DNA of 64,000 nt from Virgibacillus chiguensis (GCF_900129865.1 NZ_FQXD01000013.1:55333-119332); one strand, 5' to 3'; positions 42,381-51,783 are shown, counted from the first letter of the stretch. The notes: generated from the sequence alone by a model not told the origin. Numbers and translations: made by a program.

Positions 42381-43439
42381 ATGCAATTAGCAAACCAAGA
42401 ATTTTTGTTAGAATTATTACAAACCCCTTCTCCATCCAGCTTAGAAATGGAAATCCAAAAGAAGTGGTTGGAATATGTCAAACCTTTTGCAGACGAAATA
42501 AGAACAGATCATGCTGGGAATGTCATTGGTGTTTTAAACCCTGAGGCACCATTTAAAGTGTTATTAGCCGGTCATTGTGACGAAATAGCACTAGTTATTA
42601 ATCGAATTGACGAGCGTGGTTTCTTACATTTTGATAAAATGGGTGGGATTAATCCTAAAGCTGCGGTTGGAATGAAGGTGACGGTGCTAGGTGCAAATGA
42701 TTGTTTAACAGGTGTTATTGGCGTCAACGCTCAACATCATGGTGGTTTAAAGAATGACTTTAGTTTAGAAGATTTGTTTATCGATTGCGGTTTTAAAACG
42801 AAAGAAGAGGCAGAGGAGCAAATACATATTGGTGATCTAGCGGTATATAAGACGGAACCGGAATGTCTGTCGGATCGTTATGTTGCTGGTCGCGGTCTAG
42901 ACAATCGAACAGGCGCATTTATTGTAGCAGAGGTGCTAAGAAAATTGAAAGAGGCGGGCTGTCAAGTAGGTGTCTATGCAGCTAGTACAGTAAATGAAGA
43001 AACGAATATGGGCGGCGCTTATTTTGCAGCGGCAGGTGTAGCACCGGATATGGCGATTGCTTGCGACGTTACATTTGCGACAGATTATCCTGGAGTTAAT
43101 ACAAATAAATATGGTGATGTTCGATTAGAAAAAGGCCCTGTATTAGCAAAAGGTGCCCCTATCAATATCAAGATCAATCAACTACTTGAAAAGGCGGCAA
43201 AATCTTTAGATATTGCTATTCAGTATGAGCTTACGCCACGTATGACTGGAACAGATGCTGATAAAATGCGGCTGACAGGAAAAGGGGTTCCTGTATCGCT
43301 TGTATCCCTTCCGCTTAGATATATGCATTCTCCTGTTGAAACAGCAAGTATCAAAGATATAGCCGAAGAAATTGATTTGTTAGTGGCAATGATCTCTGCG
43401 TTAACAGGAGAAGAAAGCTTAAACCCACTTGATTTATAA
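42381..43439 (+). CDS. M42-family metalloaminopeptidase
   Basis: A 352-residue dizinc aminopeptidase of the M42 family (glutamyl aminopeptidase / YtoP-FrvX type). Metal and catalytic residues are visible as histidine in LLAGHCDEIAL near 57-67, aspartate in RGLDNRTGAF near 171-180, the glutamate pair in TVNEETNMGG near 203-212, aspartate in ACDVTF, and histidine in RYMHSPVE near 314-321. It is predicted to be cytosolic and to degrade peptides. TTAGGAGG precedes the ATG. A weak hairpin follows the stop codon. Confidence 0.92.
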   Translation: MQLANQEFLLELLQTPSPSSLEMEIQKKWLEYVKPFADEIRTDHAGNVIGVLNPEAPFKVLLAGHCDEIALVINRIDERGFLHFDKMGGINPKAAVGMKVTVLGANDCLTGVIGVNAQHHGGLKNDFSLEDLFIDCGFKTKEEAEEQIHIGDLAVYKTEPECLSDRYVAGRGLDNRTGAFIVAEVLRKLKEAGCQVGVYAASTVNEETNMGGAYFAAAGVAPDMAIACDVTFATDYPGVNTNKYGDVRLEKGPVLAKGAPINIKINQLLEKAAKSLDIAIQYELTPRMTGTDADKMRLTGKGVPVSLVSLPLRYMHSPVETASIKDIAEEIDLLVAMISALTGEESLNPLDL

Positions 43440-43465
43440 CAGTGTAAAATTATTTTTTACACTGT
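43439..43465 (+). terminator. Hairpin at the end of the M42 peptidase gene
   Basis: ACAGTGTAAA (43439-43448) pairs exactly with TTTACACTGT (43456-43465). No T-run follows, so efficiency is doubtful. Confidence 0.5.
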
Positions 43466-43560
43466 AGGAAAAGTATAGGATTTTTTTGGTTTTTTATAGT
43501 AGAAACGAAGGCTTTCTAAATAGACAACATTTTTACATGAATCTTTGCGTTTTAACGACA
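43466..43560 (+). repeat. Dispersed AT-rich repeat, diverged copy
   Basis: TAGGAAAAGTATAGGATTTT, GGTTTTTTATAGTAGAAACG and GGCTTTCTAAATAGAC follow the order of the consensus. It lies 290 bp upstream of another, better preserved copy on the same strand. Confidence 0.55.
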
Positions 43561-43852
43561 GCACGTTTAGCCTTTTCTAGGTAAATAGAAGCTATGAGCA
43601 AAGGTGAGTAGGTTTTTATCCTAAATTTCAAGTGAAAAATTAGGTAGAAGGTCGTTTGTTTTCTTTATATAAGCAAATTGCTTAAACTAAATCTTGGATT
43701 TGTAGGTAAACTTAATCATTTTTATACTAGAAAAAAGAGAAACGTTAATCGTTTTTAGAACAAAAAGCGTGATTTTTTTCATCCCTATAACAAAGCTATA
43801 TTTGAAGCTAGTTTTCCTAAGTAGGAGGAAACTAGCTTATTTTTTTTGCGCT

Positions 43853-43950
43853 ATAGGAAAATATAAGATTTTTTGGTTTACAGTATAAGCTTTCGTCATA
43901 AAATCGCTTGGGTACAAGCCAAGTGTTACTAAGAGAATAAGCATGTATAG
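43853..43950 (+). repeat. Dispersed AT-rich repeat, full-length copy
   Basis: CTATAGGAAAATATAAGATT, GGTTTACAGTATAAG, CTTTCGTCATAAAATCG, the hairpin CTTGG-GTACAAG-CCAAG, then TGTTACTAAGAGAATAAG. The intergenic stretch 43440-44186 holds two copies and no supported gene. Confidence 0.7.
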
Positions 43951-44186
43951 GTTACAAAGAGGATGAATAAAAGTGAGAAAAAATAAGACTATTTTATTAA
44001 TTTGGAATATTGAGATATAAAACGACTTATATCGACACCTTTCTTCATGGGTACTCTACTATACTTAGTCTAACAACAGAGAGTGACCTAGTAGCTACAA
44101 AAGAACGCAGAAAATGAAAGGGGGCAAGATGCATCTGCTGTTCTTTCATTTGTAGCAGGATTGAAAAATTGGAGGGAGGAATAGTT

Positions 44187-47100
44187 TTGAAAAGAAGAAG
44201 GCGACAAACCAAAATGCTAAGCATTGCCGCAACATGTTTTATTGCATTTTCTTTATTTACGCCTGGGGTAGCTGGTGCGCAAGAAACGCAGAATCTGCAT
44301 CAATCTGTTAGTGATTCTACTAAGGTAGAAAATAAACTAAGTAGCAAATTAACAAAGCAATTTAAAGATAATGATAAGGTAACTTTTCTTGTTAAATTTG
44401 CTGAAAAGGCAGATGTGAAAAAGGCGGCTAATAATGCAAAAAAAACAGCAAAAAAAGCTAGCTTGACAGCTCAAAAGGTAGAACATGTTCAACGTTCAGC
44501 AGTTATTTCAGAGTTGAAGTCTACAGCTTTAGAATCGCAAACGAATGTAAAAGATTATATTCAAAAGCAAAAAGAGAAAGGCAATGTAGAGACATTCCAA
44601 TCTTTTCACATTGTGAATGGAATGTCAGTAACAGCTACCAAAAAGATAGCTGAAAAAATTGCTTCTTATCCTGAAGTAGAAAAAATATTACCCAATGAGG
44701 AACGTAAACTATTTGAAGTAACTGTCGATAAAGAAGAAAAGCAAATAAAAGCTGAGAACGAAAATGTAGAATGGAATGTGGAGCGTGTTGGTGCTCCGTC
44801 TGTATGGGATATGGGATTTGACGGCTCGGGTATTGTAGTAGCAAGTATTGATAGCGGAGCGCAATGGGATCATCCAGCTTTGCAGGAGCAGTATCGTGGG
44901 TATAATTCTGAAACGGGAGAAGTAGATCACGCTGCAAGTTTCTTCGATGCGACAGCTGGTGAAGAAGAAGCTTATGATGATCACTCACACGGTACACATG
45001 TTACGGGGACAATGGTTGGAGCAGAGGCTGACGGTTCCAATCAAATCGGGGTAGCCCCAGGAGCAAAATGGATTGCAGCAAAAGGATTAAATGCCGCAGG
45101 TGTTGGCTATGACAATTGGTTATTATCAGCTGCAGAATGGATGCTGGCTCCGAATGGAGACGCTTCCATGGCTCCGGATATTGTAAATAACTCTTGGGGT
45201 GGTGGCTCAGGGCTTGATGAATGGTATCGAGATGTAGTAACTGCATGGAGAGAAGCGGGAATTTTCCCAGCATTTTCCGCTGGGAATACTTCCCTATCTA
45301 ATCCAGGTGGGCCAGGTTCAGTAGCGGTGCCAGCTAATTATCCAGAGTCTTTTGCCATTGGTGCAACGGATGTTAACGATGTGTTAGGAAGTTTCTCTTT
45401 ACTTGGGCCTTCGCCATATGACGAAATAAAACCAGAAATAACAGCACCTGGTGTTAATATTCGTTCAAGTGTGCCAGGAAGCGGTTATGAAGGAGGATGG
45501 AACGGTACATCCATGGCAAGCCCAGCGCTCTCTGGAGTTTTAGCATTAATGAAGCAGGCAGATGGAAGTCTTACTGTGAATGAAATGGAAGAAATTGTTA
45601 TGTCAACCGCTAATCCGCTCACAGACAGTGAATACCCTGAATCACCGAATAACGGATATGGACATGGATTAGTTAACGCTTATGACGCTGTTTCTTCTTT
45701 AGTATCTGGTTTAGGAACGTTAGAAGGGCAAGTAACAAAAGCTGGTGAAGACACAGAGGCACCTGTTTTCGAGCATGAGCCATTAACAGAAGCGTATATG
45801 GGGATGGATTTAGATTTAAATATTCAGGTGTCCGACAATATTAGTGTAAGTTCAGTTGATTTACAGTATACAAACGCAGCTGGGGAAGAAGAAACAATTG
45901 AAGCAGAACGTGTTTCTGGTGATTATAAGGATGGAAGCTATATAGCTTCCATCCCTGGAGAACAATTAACTGGAGAAAGTTTATCTTACACATGGCATAT
46001 GAACGATTTTGGCAACAATGAAACGAGCAGTGAAACGTATGAGGTAGCTTTACGACCGGGAATTACGGTCGGTTATGAGGAAGATTTTGAAGCTGCATCG
46101 GCTGGCTGGACGGTATTTGGAGAAAACAATAGTTGGGAGCGTGGAGTGCCAACTTCCGGACCTGAAACTGCTGCTTCTGGAAAGAATGTATATGCCACTA
46201 ATTTGGCTGGCGCGTATGAGAGTGATTCAAATACGACACTTGTGATGCCGCCAATTGATCTTCCAGAAGAAGGGAACGCTTTTTTACAATTTAATCAATG
46301 GTATAACTTAGAAAACAACTACGACTATGGTCATGTATTTATTTCCACGGATCAGGAGGATTGGACACAGCTTGAGGAAATTTCCGATGTTTCTGAAGGA
46401 TGGGAAAATATCACAGTTGATTTATCCGACTATCTCGGTCAACGAGTTTATATAGGCTTTAATTTAGATACAGACGGTAGTGTTACACGTGATGGCTGGT
46501 ATATTGATGACGTTGCTTTAACAGATACAGCAGGTACAAAAAATGCATCTTTAACAGCAGAAGCGTCAAATCCTGGTTTGTTAGGATTTATAGATACGGT
46601 ACGTGTAGCTTCCAAAGACAAACAAGATAAACAATCAGCCAAAAAGGAAAAAGTAGACCCGGAAAAAATAAAACCTATCCAGCCAAAGAAAAAAGCAAAA
46701 CCAAAACAGGATACCGTGAATCCAACATTATTACCAATGCAAGCGCAAGTAAGTGTCATAGAAAGTGGGCGTACGGTAACTACAGACCCAGCTACAGGTA
46801 GCTACTCATTATTACATGCAGCGGGAGATTTTACGGTAAAAGCAGAAGCATATGGCTTTGAATCCCAAGAACAGTCTGTAACAATTGATTCGGATGGTAC
46901 TTCGGAGGCTGATTTTACGTTAGAAGAAATGGACCAATACACGATAAGCGGAACTATTACGGATGAACAAACAGGCAAGCCTATACCAGATGCAACGATT
47001 TTAGTAGTGGAGGATGCCAATATTGAACCAGTAACAACAGATGAGGAAGGTAATTATTCACTCACCGCTTATCAGGGGACATATACGTTAAAAGTTCTTG

Positions 47101-48515
47101 CAAGCGGTTATCATGGTGCAGAAATGGAAATTAATCTAGAGGATAGCGATCATACTCAAAATGTGGAATTAGAGCCATTCTACACGGTGCCTGGTGGAGA
47201 AATTGCTTATGATGATGGAACACCAGAAAATGCTCGCGCCTTCTATGATGCTGGAAATGGTTGGGGAGTAAAGATGACATTACCAGAAGGAAAGGAAACT
47301 GGTGTTGTTGATGCTGCTGTCTTTAAATTTTGGAATGAAGAGTTTCCACAACCAGGCGGTACTGCATTTCAAGTGGAGGTTTGGGACGCAAATGGACCAG
47401 ATGGTACACCAGGTGAAAAGATAGCAGGCCCAGTTGATGCTGAAGCCATTCGCGATGAAAATGAATGGACAGTTGTCGATTTAGAAGAGCATGGCATTGT
47501 GGTAGAAGAAGAATTTTATGTGGTGTATATGCAAACAGCACCAAATACAGAAGCACCTGGACTTGCTACAGATGAAAGCAGTCCAAATGCAGAAAGAAGT
47601 TATCAACTAGTTGGTGAATCTTGGTCTAAATCACCAGTAGAAGAAGGAAATTATATGATTCGCGCTCACGTTAATTACGAAGTAGAGGAACCTGAAATTA
47701 CCTCGCCAAAAGATGGCTCTATTACGAATAAGCAACAGGTTACTGTAGAAGGAAATGCTTCACCAACGACTACGATTCAATTAATGAATAATGGAGAAGA
47801 AATTGGCTCGGCTGAAATAGGAGATGACGGTGCGTTTGCTATTCCAGCGGAACTGGCAGAAGGGGAAAATGAACTTACAGCAGTTTCTCAGCTAGATGGA
47901 AATCCAACAGGCGAATCAGAGCCGGTTAATATAACACTAGATACCGAAAAGCCTGAGCTAACCATCGATTCACCAAAAAATGAGGAAAAACTGAATCGAG
48001 AGACTGTTACTGTAGAAGGTTCTGTCTCTGATAATAACTTAGACGCCGTAAAAGTGAACGGTAAGAAAGCAAAAGTACAAGATGGCAAATATTCCAAACG
48101 AATTTTGTTAGACAATGGTGAAAATGAAATTAAAGTCGTAGCTCAAGATGCAGCTGGTAATAAAACGAAGGAAAAAATTACAGTGGATGTTAATTTCACA
48201 GCGCCTGAGGTTGAGAATTTAACCCCAAAAGAAGATACTACACTAGCCGCTGGTGAGTCCATCAAAATTGAGTTTGATAGTGAACCAGGGCTAAATCCAA
48301 CCTATGCTATTCATATGCCATTAACGAATACAGCTACGAATGCTACAGAATTACCAATGATGGAAACATCAGAAGGTCATTATGTTGGTTATTGGACAGC
48401 AACAAGCAGTGTCGTTGCAGAAGGTGCTGTTATTGAGGTAAAAGTAGAAGATAATTATGGCAATGAGACACGTAAGCAAGCAGAAGGAAAGTTATGGATT
48501 AACGCTGAGAAGTAA
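44187..48515 (+). CDS. bpr: Multidomain subtilisin-family protease, bacillopeptidase F-like
   Basis: A 1442-residue secreted S8 protease, close in length to bacillopeptidase F. In order: signal peptide (about 1-31), inhibitor I9-type propeptide (about 60-175), catalytic domain (about 205-500) with Asp222 in SIDSGAQWDHP, His268 in HSHGTHVTG and Ser442 in GTSMASPA. An Ig/FnIII-like segment (about 510-625), an immune inhibitor A-like beta-sandwich ending WYIDDVALTD (about 630-790) and a Lys/Pro-rich linker (about 800-835) follow. After these come carboxypeptidase-regulatory-like repeats (about 840-1010), a second beta domain (about 1015-1160) and bacterial Ig-like repeats (about 1165-1345). No LPxTG or S-layer anchor is seen, so it is probably released. 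TTG 44187 lies 6 nt after GGAGGGAGGA. Confidence 0.9.
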   Translation: MKRRRRQTKMLSIAATCFIAFSLFTPGVAGAQETQNLHQSVSDSTKVENKLSSKLTKQFKDNDKVTFLVKFAEKADVKKAANNAKKTAKKASLTAQKVEHVQRSAVISELKSTALESQTNVKDYIQKQKEKGNVETFQSFHIVNGMSVTATKKIAEKIASYPEVEKILPNEERKLFEVTVDKEEKQIKAENENVEWNVERVGAPSVWDMGFDGSGIVVASIDSGAQWDHPALQEQYRGYNSETGEVDHAASFFDATAGEEEAYDDHSHGTHVTGTMVGAEADGSNQIGVAPGAKWIAAKGLNAAGVGYDNWLLSAAEWMLAPNGDASMAPDIVNNSWGGGSGLDEWYRDVVTAWREAGIFPAFSAGNTSLSNPGGPGSVAVPANYPESFAIGATDVNDVLGSFSLLGPSPYDEIKPEITAPGVNIRSSVPGSGYEGGWNGTSMASPALSGVLALMKQADGSLTVNEMEEIVMSTANPLTDSEYPESPNNGYGHGLVNAYDAVSSLVSGLGTLEGQVTKAGEDTEAPVFEHEPLTEAYMGMDLDLNIQVSDNISVSSVDLQYTNAAGEEETIEAERVSGDYKDGSYIASIPGEQLTGESLSYTWHMNDFGNNETSSETYEVALRPGITVGYEEDFEAASAGWTVFGENNSWERGVPTSGPETAASGKNVYATNLAGAYESDSNTTLVMPPIDLPEEGNAFLQFNQWYNLENNYDYGHVFISTDQEDWTQLEEISDVSEGWENITVDLSDYLGQRVYIGFNLDTDGSVTRDGWYIDDVALTDTAGTKNASLTAEASNPGLLGFIDTVRVASKDKQDKQSAKKEKVDPEKIKPIQPKKKAKPKQDTVNPTLLPMQAQVSVIESGRTVTTDPATGSYSLLHAAGDFTVKAEAYGFESQEQSVTIDSDGTSEADFTLEEMDQYTISGTITDEQTGKPIPDATILVVEDANIEPVTTDEEGNYSLTAYQGTYTLKVLASGYHGAEMEINLEDSDHTQNVELEPFYTVPGGEIAYDDGTPENARAFYDAGNGWGVKMTLPEGKETGVVDAAVFKFWNEEFPQPGGTAFQVEVWDANGPDGTPGEKIAGPVDAEAIRDENEWTVVDLEEHGIVVEEEFYVVYMQTAPNTEAPGLATDESSPNAERSYQLVGESWSKSPVEEGNYMIRAHVNYEVEEPEITSPKDGSITNKQQVTVEGNASPTTTIQLMNNGEEIGSAEIGDDGAFAIPAELAEGENELTAVSQLDGNPTGESEPVNITLDTEKPELTIDSPKNEEKLNRETVTVEGSVSDNNLDAVKVNGKKAKVQDGKYSKRILLDNGENEIKVVAQDAAGNKTKEKITVDVNFTAPEVENLTPKEDTTLAAGESIKIEFDSEPGLNPTYAIHMPLTNTATNATELPMMETSEGHYVGYWTATSSVVAEGAVIEVKVEDNYGNETRKQAEGKLWINAEK

Positions 48516-48524
48516 TTGCCATTG

Positions 48525-48559
48525 CAAAACCTCGCATTTTATTGGAATGCGAGGTTTTG
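48525..48559 (+). terminator. Terminator after the bpr-like gene
   Basis: CAAAACCTCGCATT (48525-48538) pairs exactly with AATGCGAGGTTTTG (48546-48559). Confidence 0.92.
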
Positions 48560-48577
48560 ATTTGAGATATTATTTTC

Positions 48578-48606
48578 TTGCAAAACTAAAAAATCTCATG
48601 TAAAAT
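48578..48606 (+). promoter_or_regulatory. Promoter of the FMN riboswitch transcript
   Basis: TTGCAA (48578-48583) and TAAAAT (48601-48606) with exactly 17 bp between. The aptamer begins about 26 bp downstream. Confidence 0.7.
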
Positions 48607-48631
48607 AACCGTAACAATAGAATATCGATTC

Positions 48632-48767
48632 CATCTTCGGGGCAGGGTGAAATTCCCGACCGACGGTAAAAAGCATGAGTGCTTAAGTCCGTGACCCGCA
48701 ATTTTTTATTGTGGTTGATCTGGTGCAAGTCCAGAACCGACAGTTACAGTCTGGATGGGAGAAGATG
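48632..48767 (+). promoter_or_regulatory. FMN riboswitch (RFN element)
   Basis: All conserved RFN parts are present: CATCTTCGGGGCAGGGTGAA, ATTCCCGACCGACGGT, AGTCCGTGACCCG, GATCTGGTGCAAGTCCAGAA, CCGACAGT and the closing GGATGGGAGAAGATG that pairs with the 5' CATCTTC. It controls the downstream riboflavin transporter gene ribU through a terminator at 48828-48862. Confidence 0.97.
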
Positions 48768-48827
48768 TCGAGCCAAATTTCAGGTACATATATGTGCCTC
48801 GTTTTTTCCTATGGTTTGTTTACGTTT

Positions 48828-48862
48828 ACCCTAAAGCCCCAATTAGGCGCTTTAGGGTTTTT
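48828..48862 (+). terminator. FMN-riboswitch terminator before ribU
   Basis: ACCCTAAAGC (48828-48837) pairs exactly with GCTTTAGGGT (48849-48858), followed by TTTTT. A second smaller hairpin with a T-run (AGGTACA/TGTGCCT, 48782-48807) lies between it and the aptamer. Confidence 0.88.
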
Positions 48863-48936
48863 CTGTAGAAAGCAAACTGGCTCTAAACCTTCATCACGAA
48901 ATTGGAATCGATACATGATGAAGGGAGAAATAGAAA

Positions 48937-49533
48937 ATGCAACCAATGAATAAACAATCATCCAAACTGATGAAAGTCATCGTCTTAGCTTTACTAGGTA
49001 CCATTTCATTATTATTATTTTTCTTAAACTTCCCACTGCCATTATTACCAGCTTTCTTGAAAATTGACTTCAGTGATGTTCCGGCTTTAATGGCATCATT
49101 CATCTTTTCACCAGTTGCTGGGGTCCTTGTGGTCGCCATTAAAAATCTCTTGTATTTAGCTGTATCTGGTGCCTCTGACCCAATTGGTGTACTTGCTAAT
49201 TTTATAGCTGGAATAATGTTTGTTGTACCAGTGTCTATGCTCTATCACAAATTTAAAGGTGTGAAAAGTATAGTTTCTGGTTTAGTTACGGGAACAATCG
49301 TAATGGCAGTTGGAATGAGTGTTTTAAATTATTTTGTTTTCTTACCAGCATATGCATGGTTTATGGGATGGGAAGACATGTCAAATACTGCAATTAAATG
49401 GGGAATAGTCTCTGCTGGAATACTACCATTTAATATTATAAAAGGAATAATCGTTGGCTTGTTATTTGTCCCATTGTTTTTAAAGTTACGCGTATGGATA
49501 GAAGAGAAGCAAGCTAAATTTGCTTCCTCGTAA
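48937..49533 (+). CDS. ribU: Riboflavin transporter RibU (ECF S-component)
   Basis: A 198-residue protein with six membrane helices. It is recognisable as RibU from FFLNFPLPLLPAFLKIDFSDVPALM spread over about 28-52, where the riboflavin-binding loop lies, and from SPVAGVLVVAIKNLLY near 59-74. It binds riboflavin and works with a shared ECF ATPase module not encoded here. The FMN riboswitch upstream confirms the substrate. AAGGGAG precedes the ATG. Confidence 0.95.
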   Translation: MQPMNKQSSKLMKVIVLALLGTISLLLFFLNFPLPLLPAFLKIDFSDVPALMASFIFSPVAGVLVVAIKNLLYLAVSGASDPIGVLANFIAGIMFVVPVSMLYHKFKGVKSIVSGLVTGTIVMAVGMSVLNYFVFLPAYAWFMGWEDMSNTAIKWGIVSAGILPFNIIKGIIVGLLFVPLFLKLRVWIEEKQAKFASS

Positions 49534-49563
49534 TCTAATTCTAATCGCAATTATATTAACAAG

Positions 49564-49606
49564 AGCAGTGCAGTCTTTTATTTTAGAATGGCTCGCACTG
49601 CTTTTT
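49564..49606 (+). terminator. Terminator after ribU
   Basis: AGCAGTGC (49564-49571) pairs with GCACTGCT (49595-49602), followed by TTTTT. Confidence 0.8.
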
Positions 49607-49737
49607 ATTTCCTTCATATGAACTAGCGCAAGTCTTGCCTCGTATCAAATAGCCTGTTTTAAAAATGTTCTACAGATCACAAAAATGAAGTGAATTTTTT
49701 GCTTCGTATACCTTATTTAGTAAATAATGTTTTTGTT

Positions 49738-49835
49738 CTATAGAAAAGTATAAAAGTTAAAAGGTTTATGGTATAAGAAAAAAACAGCTTTCCCAATAGA
49801 CTTGGCGACAAGAAGCCAGGTTTTTCTAATAAAAA
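49738..49835 (+). repeat. Dispersed AT-rich repeat, full-length copy
   Basis: TTCTATAGAAAAGTATAAAAG, GGTTTATGGTATAAG, GCTTTCCCAATAG, the hairpin ACTTGGC-GACAAGAA-GCCAGGT and TTTTTCTAATAAAA. It ends 24 bp before the start of the P1 peptidase gene. Confidence 0.7.
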
Positions 49836-49858
49836 TAATAGAAACAGAGGTGTTTTAG

Positions 49859-50830
49859 ATGGCTTATGGGAACATAACGGATGTACCAGGGATAAAAGTA
49901 GGAAATGTTGAAAATATGGAAGCGATAACAGGGTGCTCTGTCGTTGTGGCAGAAAATGGTGCGGTTTGTGGTGTAGATGTTCGAGGTTCAGCGCCAGGAA
50001 CAAGAGAAACAGCATTATTAGATCCTGTAAATACTGTGAATCAAGTACATGCAATTACGCTTTCTGGTGGGAGCGCGTTTGGCTTAGCCGCAGCTGATGG
50101 AGTGATGCACTATTTAGAAGAGCAAGGAATAGGTTTAGATGTTCGTGTTGCTAGGGTTCCAATCGTTCCTGCAGCAATTTTATTTGATTTAGCTCTTGGA
50201 GATAGCAAGGTTCGTCCGGATAAAGAAATGGGGTACCAAGCAGCAAAACAAGCTAAAAAAGGATTTTTTTCTTTTGGGAATGTTGGTGCAGGATGTGGTG
50301 CAACGGTCGGGAAAGTAGCGGGCTTCAAACATTGTATGAAGGGAGGGTTAGGAAGTGCTTCAGTAGAACTTGATAATGGCATAGTTGTGGGAGCATTAGT
50401 AGCTGTAAATGCAGTTGGAGATATTAGACACCCAGACACAGGAGAAATATTAGCAGGACCAATAGATTTGGACACCCGAGAAATGATGGACAGTATTACT
50501 TATATGCAAAAACACCAAAGTCAAATGTCGGCCGGTATGAACACGACAATTGGTGTGATAGCTACGAATGCTTCGCTTACGAAAGCAGAGGCTACCAAGA
50601 TTTCACAAATAGCTCATAATGCTTTGGCAAAGACAATCTATCCTGCACATACGCTAATGGACGGTGATACGATCTTTGCTTTAAGTACAGGGAAAAGAAA
50701 ACAATCCATTGATTTAATAGGAACTATGGCTGTAGAGACATTAGAACAATCCATTGTCCAAGCAATTCTAGCAGCAGAGTCAGTTGGAGGTATCCCTGCT
50801 TCTCAAACATATAAGCTAAAAAATAGGTAG
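49859..50830 (+). CDS. P1-family peptidase (S58, DmpA/aminopeptidase-like)
   Basis: A 323-residue protein of the N-terminal nucleophile family that includes L-aminopeptidase/D-esterase DmpA and 6-aminohexanoate oligomer hydrolases. Key parts are GNITDVPGIKVGNVE at the start, VRGSAPGTRETALLDP near 40-55, LSGGSAFGLAAADGVMHYLEE (about 70-90), and MNTTIGVIATNA near 222-233. Autocleavage before the threonine of the last segment would expose the catalytic nucleophile, as known for the family. It probably hydrolyses peptides or amides; the substrate is unknown. GAGGTGTTTTAG precedes the ATG. Confidence 0.88.
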   Translation: MAYGNITDVPGIKVGNVENMEAITGCSVVVAENGAVCGVDVRGSAPGTRETALLDPVNTVNQVHAITLSGGSAFGLAAADGVMHYLEEQGIGLDVRVARVPIVPAAILFDLALGDSKVRPDKEMGYQAAKQAKKGFFSFGNVGAGCGATVGKVAGFKHCMKGGLGSASVELDNGIVVGALVAVNAVGDIRHPDTGEILAGPIDLDTREMMDSITYMQKHQSQMSAGMNTTIGVIATNASLTKAEATKISQIAHNALAKTIYPAHTLMDGDTIFALSTGKRKQSIDLIGTMAVETLEQSIVQAILAAESVGGIPASQTYKLKNR

Positions 50831-50857
50831 GATCCCCCAAATAAATTAGGCTACTAA

Positions 50858-50890
50858 CAATCAGGGGGGAATAAAAAACCCCACTGATTG
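50858..50890. terminator. Terminator after the P1 peptidase gene
   Basis: AATCAGGGGG (50858-50867) pairs with CCCC-A-CTGATT (50879-50889), with one bulged A. It lies between convergent genes. Confidence 0.6.
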
Positions 50891-51017
50891 AATGTTCGCT
50901 TTTATTCTTTATGTTTTAAAATTTTTCAGGATCATAGTGTTAGGGTGCCCACGATTAGTTGGGCTAAAAGTAGCCACACGGATTGGTATTAGACACTAGT
51001 AAAATGAGCGTTAACTT

Positions 51018-51371
51018 TTAATTTTCTCCTACTAAAAAACGTGCTGTCGGTTGTGCTTCTAGACGTTCAATTGAGATTGGCTTTCCAGACTTTTCACTTA
51101 AACCAAATGTACCCATTTCAATTTTCTGTAGCGCATCATCAATATCTTGTAATTGTTTTTCTAGCATTTGTTGTATCCCTGCTTGTTTTTCCTGTTCAAA
51201 TTGTTCCGAACCCATATCTGCTGGGTGATTATCGTAATCTGCCAGCTCCTCCAAAGATTCATTTGGTGCTTCCATAATCTTGGCTTCTATTGCTTCTTCT
51301 GTTTCTTTTTTCAACTTTAAGAGTCGTTCTTTAAATTCAAATAACTTGTCTTCACTAAGATGTGTTTTCAT
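51018..51371 (-). CDS. TraR/DksA-family protein without zinc cysteines (YteA-like)
   Basis: A 117-residue protein with an N-terminal coiled coil (about 8-40), the acidic block ELADYDNHPADMGSEQFEQEK near 47-67, and the C-terminal globule FGLSEKSGKPISIERLEAQPTARF near 92-115. This is the DksA/TraR-like layout of YteA, but none of the four zinc-finger cysteines is present. In B. subtilis yteA adjoins the men operon, as here. A role on RNA polymerase is possible by homology only. ATG 51371 follows GAAAGGGG; the 30 codons upstream overlap the thioesterase gene end and are not expected to be used. Confidence 0.75.
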   Translation of the reverse strand: MKTHLSEDKLFEFKERLLKLKKETEEAIEAKIMEAPNESLEELADYDNHPADMGSEQFEQEKQAGIQQMLEKQLQDIDDALQKIEMGTFGLSEKSGKPISIERLEAQPTARFLVGEN

Positions 51372-51396
51372 TGACGAACCCCTTTCAAGCTTTGGA

Positions 51397-51783
51397 TTAT
51401 TTTTCTTTGGTAATAATACCAATAGTGCATCGAGAAACGCATACGAGCCTATGTTCTGCATCGGTAATTTTTATTTCCCAGACCATCGTTGACTTGCCAA
51501 TGTGTATCGGAAGTGCTGTAGCTGTAACCACTCCATTTTTAATGCTTCGAATATGGTTGGCGTTAATTTCTATTCCGAAAACGGCTTGCGTTTGGAAGTC
51601 AACATACAGACTCGCCCCAATACTAGCAGCCGATTCTGCTAATGCAACGGAGGCACCTCCGTGTAAATATCCAAATGGTTGGCGTGTTCGCTTATCGACT
51701 GGCATGGTAAGCTGCACTTTTTCCTTCGTCATGGTTACTGTCTCAATTCCAAGTGCTTCCATTAATGTATTCGGGTAAGCCAT
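51397..51783 (-). CDS. PaaI-type hotdog thioesterase, probable DHNA-CoA hydrolase
   Basis: A 128-residue hotdog-fold thioesterase. It carries the family core PFGYLHGGASVALAESAASIGAS, spread over about 36-58, in which the HGG and the glutamate of AES are the catalytic elements, and EINANHIRSIKNGVV near 73-87. The gene lies 16 bp after menA on the same strand, and the other men genes diverge from it. It is therefore the best candidate for hydrolysis of 1,4-dihydroxy-2-naphthoyl-CoA, the step between MenB and MenA. That assignment is from context; the fold is from sequence. Confidence 0.8.
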   Translation of the reverse strand: MAYPNTLMEALGIETVTMTKEKVQLTMPVDKRTRQPFGYLHGGASVALAESAASIGASLYVDFQTQAVFGIEINANHIRSIKNGVVTATALPIHIGKSTMVWEIKITDAEHRLVCVSRCTIGIITKEK

